DNA of 64,000 bases, from assembly GCF_019703515.2 (NCBI RefSeq), contig NC_059372.1:12837992-12901991 (forward strand), written 5' to 3'. Position numbers and translations under genes: made by a program. Within the stretch, counting starts at the first letter, position 1. Each line of letters starts with the position of its first letter. A model generated the notes under the pieces. That model had not been told where the DNA came from. It worked only from the letters and a program-made list of their open reading frames with translations, and did no database searches. This document shows, one piece after another, positions 62,682-64,000 of the stretch. Source of the DNA: Myxocyprinus asiaticus. Lineage: Eukaryota > Chordata > Actinopteri > Cypriniformes > Catostomidae.

Positions 62682-62800
62682 CTGTTTTTTCAGCGTCTTG
62701 TGCAGGAGCGATGCATGTTTTTTAGCCGCTGTGTCCATTTAAAAGGAAATTTAGCCTTTAAAACACATCTCGAGACACCCCGTTCTGTTTTACCTACATT
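62682..62800 (+). mobile_element. Right half of the MITE split by the Gypsy element
   Basis: Starts with the CTGTT duplication and continues GTTTTTTCAGCGTCTTG, AGGAGCGATGC and CATCTCGAGACACC, which follow directly in the intact relatives. The right end is decayed. Confidence 0.7.
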
Positions 62801-63637
62801 CTGTGTCTGTTTTATCCCATGAATCGTCAACCTGAACCTGATCAGTAAATCATCATCAGTGCTTGGCACACATCCAAAAATTGAATGCTAATTTTAGCAT
62901 TCGAATGTGAATTTTAATTTAAATTCAACGAATTTTCAAATTTGGAATTTTATTTTGACAGCCTTATTGGGAGTTCCAATTTCTCTCATTCATTTTAATA
63001 CAAGTAGTCTGTCTTGGGGCTAAATAGTCTCTGGGTAAAATCACTCGAACGCATGGCCTCTAATGGAATATTTGGTTTCAAAATTATATTTGACCATAAT
63101 GACCCACTAATTGCTTTCTCAGAGCCGTGGCCTAGTGGTTAATGAGAGAGAAGCAGGTTCAAATCAAGTCTGCATTATTCCTTCTCTACTTCCTGAAAAA
63201 TCTCCTGGGTCTCTCACTGTCTTGTCAAAAACACATATTGTTTTATTAAATCAGACATACTGCAGAAGGCACTGACTGTTACTAAAGTATAACAAACAGT
63301 ACATATAATTACCACAATAAGACAATAAGATCTCGCCCACTTCAGAGGAACTGCACGCCCCTACCGCAAAAAAAAAAAAAAAAAAAAAAACTTGCAATAT
63401 TTGTCACCAACTTAGACACAGATATAATCTACAGCTTATATTTTAAGATACATTTTGGGTACATACTTATGTTATAATTGCTTTAAATTGTAGCTTTTTG
63501 CTGTGGTTATTTAAAGCAACTGCCTGTTAACATCATAAATAAATAATAAAACATAATTAATGTTTGGTGTTTCAAGCACTCAATTTTCCCTTCTTCTCCT
63601 TCACTTCATTTTACCTCCAATAAATATCTATCAAATG
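62801..63637. other. Intronic sequence, nothing recognised
   Basis: A poly-A run lies at 63367-63390. A tRNA-like snatch near 63125 was rejected. No exon seen. Confidence 0.4.
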
Positions 63638-63944
63638 TAAAAGGGATAGATCACCCACAAATGGAAATTCTGTCATCATTTACTCAACCTAATGTTGTTC
63701 CAAAACCCATATGACTTACTTTCATATATGGAATGCAAAGGGAGATGTTAGGCAGAATCTTAAAGACTGACAGCCTCAGCCACCATTTACTTTTATTGCA
63801 TCTTTTTTTTTTCATACAGTGAAAGTGAAAGGTGACTGCGGCTGTCATTCCTTCTAACATCTCCTTATGTTGTTCCAAACCTGTATGACTTGGAGCACAA
63901 GAGTAAATGATGACAAAATTTTCATTTATTCAACTATCCCTTTA
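63638..63944. mobile_element. MITE of the GGGATAGTTCACCC family, full-length
   Basis: Ends TAAAAGGGATAGATCACCC and CAACTATCCCTTTAA are inverted. The blocks TTCTGTCATCATTTACTCA, TTGTTCCAAA and ATGACTT occur near the left end and in part again near the right end. About 307 bp, non-coding. Confidence 0.75.
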
Positions 63945-64000
63945 ATTCAAGCTCAAAATTTCACCCGTGTCCCTTTAGTTTGCAGGGCAAATACGCAAGG

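Noticed and set aside
63122..63180. tRNA-like string with GTGGCCTAGTGGTTAATGAG and GGTTCAAATCAAG
   Set aside because: It has A- and B-box-like pieces but spacing is too short and no acceptor stem closes; at most a SINE relic.
51043..64000. Search for the preceding sema-domain exon of the plexin gene
   Set aside because: No minus-strand frame with a plexin sema motif ending in a fitting donor was recognised, so none is called.

Overview
The window looks like intronic sequence from a teleost nuclear genome, most likely a cypriniform (carp-like) fish. Six spliced, conserved exons of an A-type plexin (best match plxna1) run on the minus strand. The rest is AT-rich DNA crowded with fish transposon families: a CR1/L2-type LINE, Tc1-like elements, hAT-type MITEs, a DIRS-like element, a Gypsy element of Gmr1 type, and a tRNA-derived SINE that resembles the HAmo-type SINEs of cyprinids. 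There are no bacterial-style operons, no CRISPR array, and no complete single-exon host gene.

Layout of the host gene (minus strand, read from high to low coordinates): exon A 51042-50942 (PSI1), exon B 49770-49647 (end of PSI1, start of IPT1), exon C 49418-49265 and exon D 48343-48244 (IPT1), exon E 38381-38267 (PSI2), exon F 15878-15678 (start of IPT2). All junction phases fit, so the six exons make one open stretch of extracellular stalk. The sema domain lies beyond the right end. The remaining IPT repeats, membrane segment and GAP domain lie beyond the left end. The E-F intron is about 22.4 kb and holds most of the large insertions.

Repeat layout: 1.5-2.35 kb AT-rich tandem repeat; 3.05-5.09 kb decayed LINE; 5.09-6.56 kb palindromic CATGGTAC minisatellite split by a hAT-type element; 11.25-12.37 and 13.2-14.08 kb hAT-like elements; 16.72-20.42 kb a Tc1-like element (copy 1) carrying a LINE and a second DNA element inside it; 22.0-23.0 kb a 1-kb purine tract; 24.5-26.2 kb small Tc1 derivatives; 26.33-30.95 kb an internally deleted DIRS-like retroelement, more GC-rich than its surroundings; 34.98-35.53 and 38.88-39.58 kb further Tc1 derivatives, the last pair forming a long inverted repeat; 43.56-44.80 kb the second, uninterrupted copy of the 16.7-kb Tc1-like element; 51.6-53.2 kb a tandem repeat split by another element; 55.86-62.68 kb a Gmr1-like Gypsy element inserted into a MITE and itself carrying a SINE and a 1.87-kb LTR-like insertion.

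Every transposon coding region seen has stops, frameshifts or deletions, so none looks autonomous. The window's main value is as a readable insertion history: several target-site duplications and one intact sister copy allow relative dating. I saw no convincing new molecular system. The most unusual items are the integrase-before-reverse-transcriptase order of the Gypsy element and the DD36E spacing of the Tc1-like transposase.
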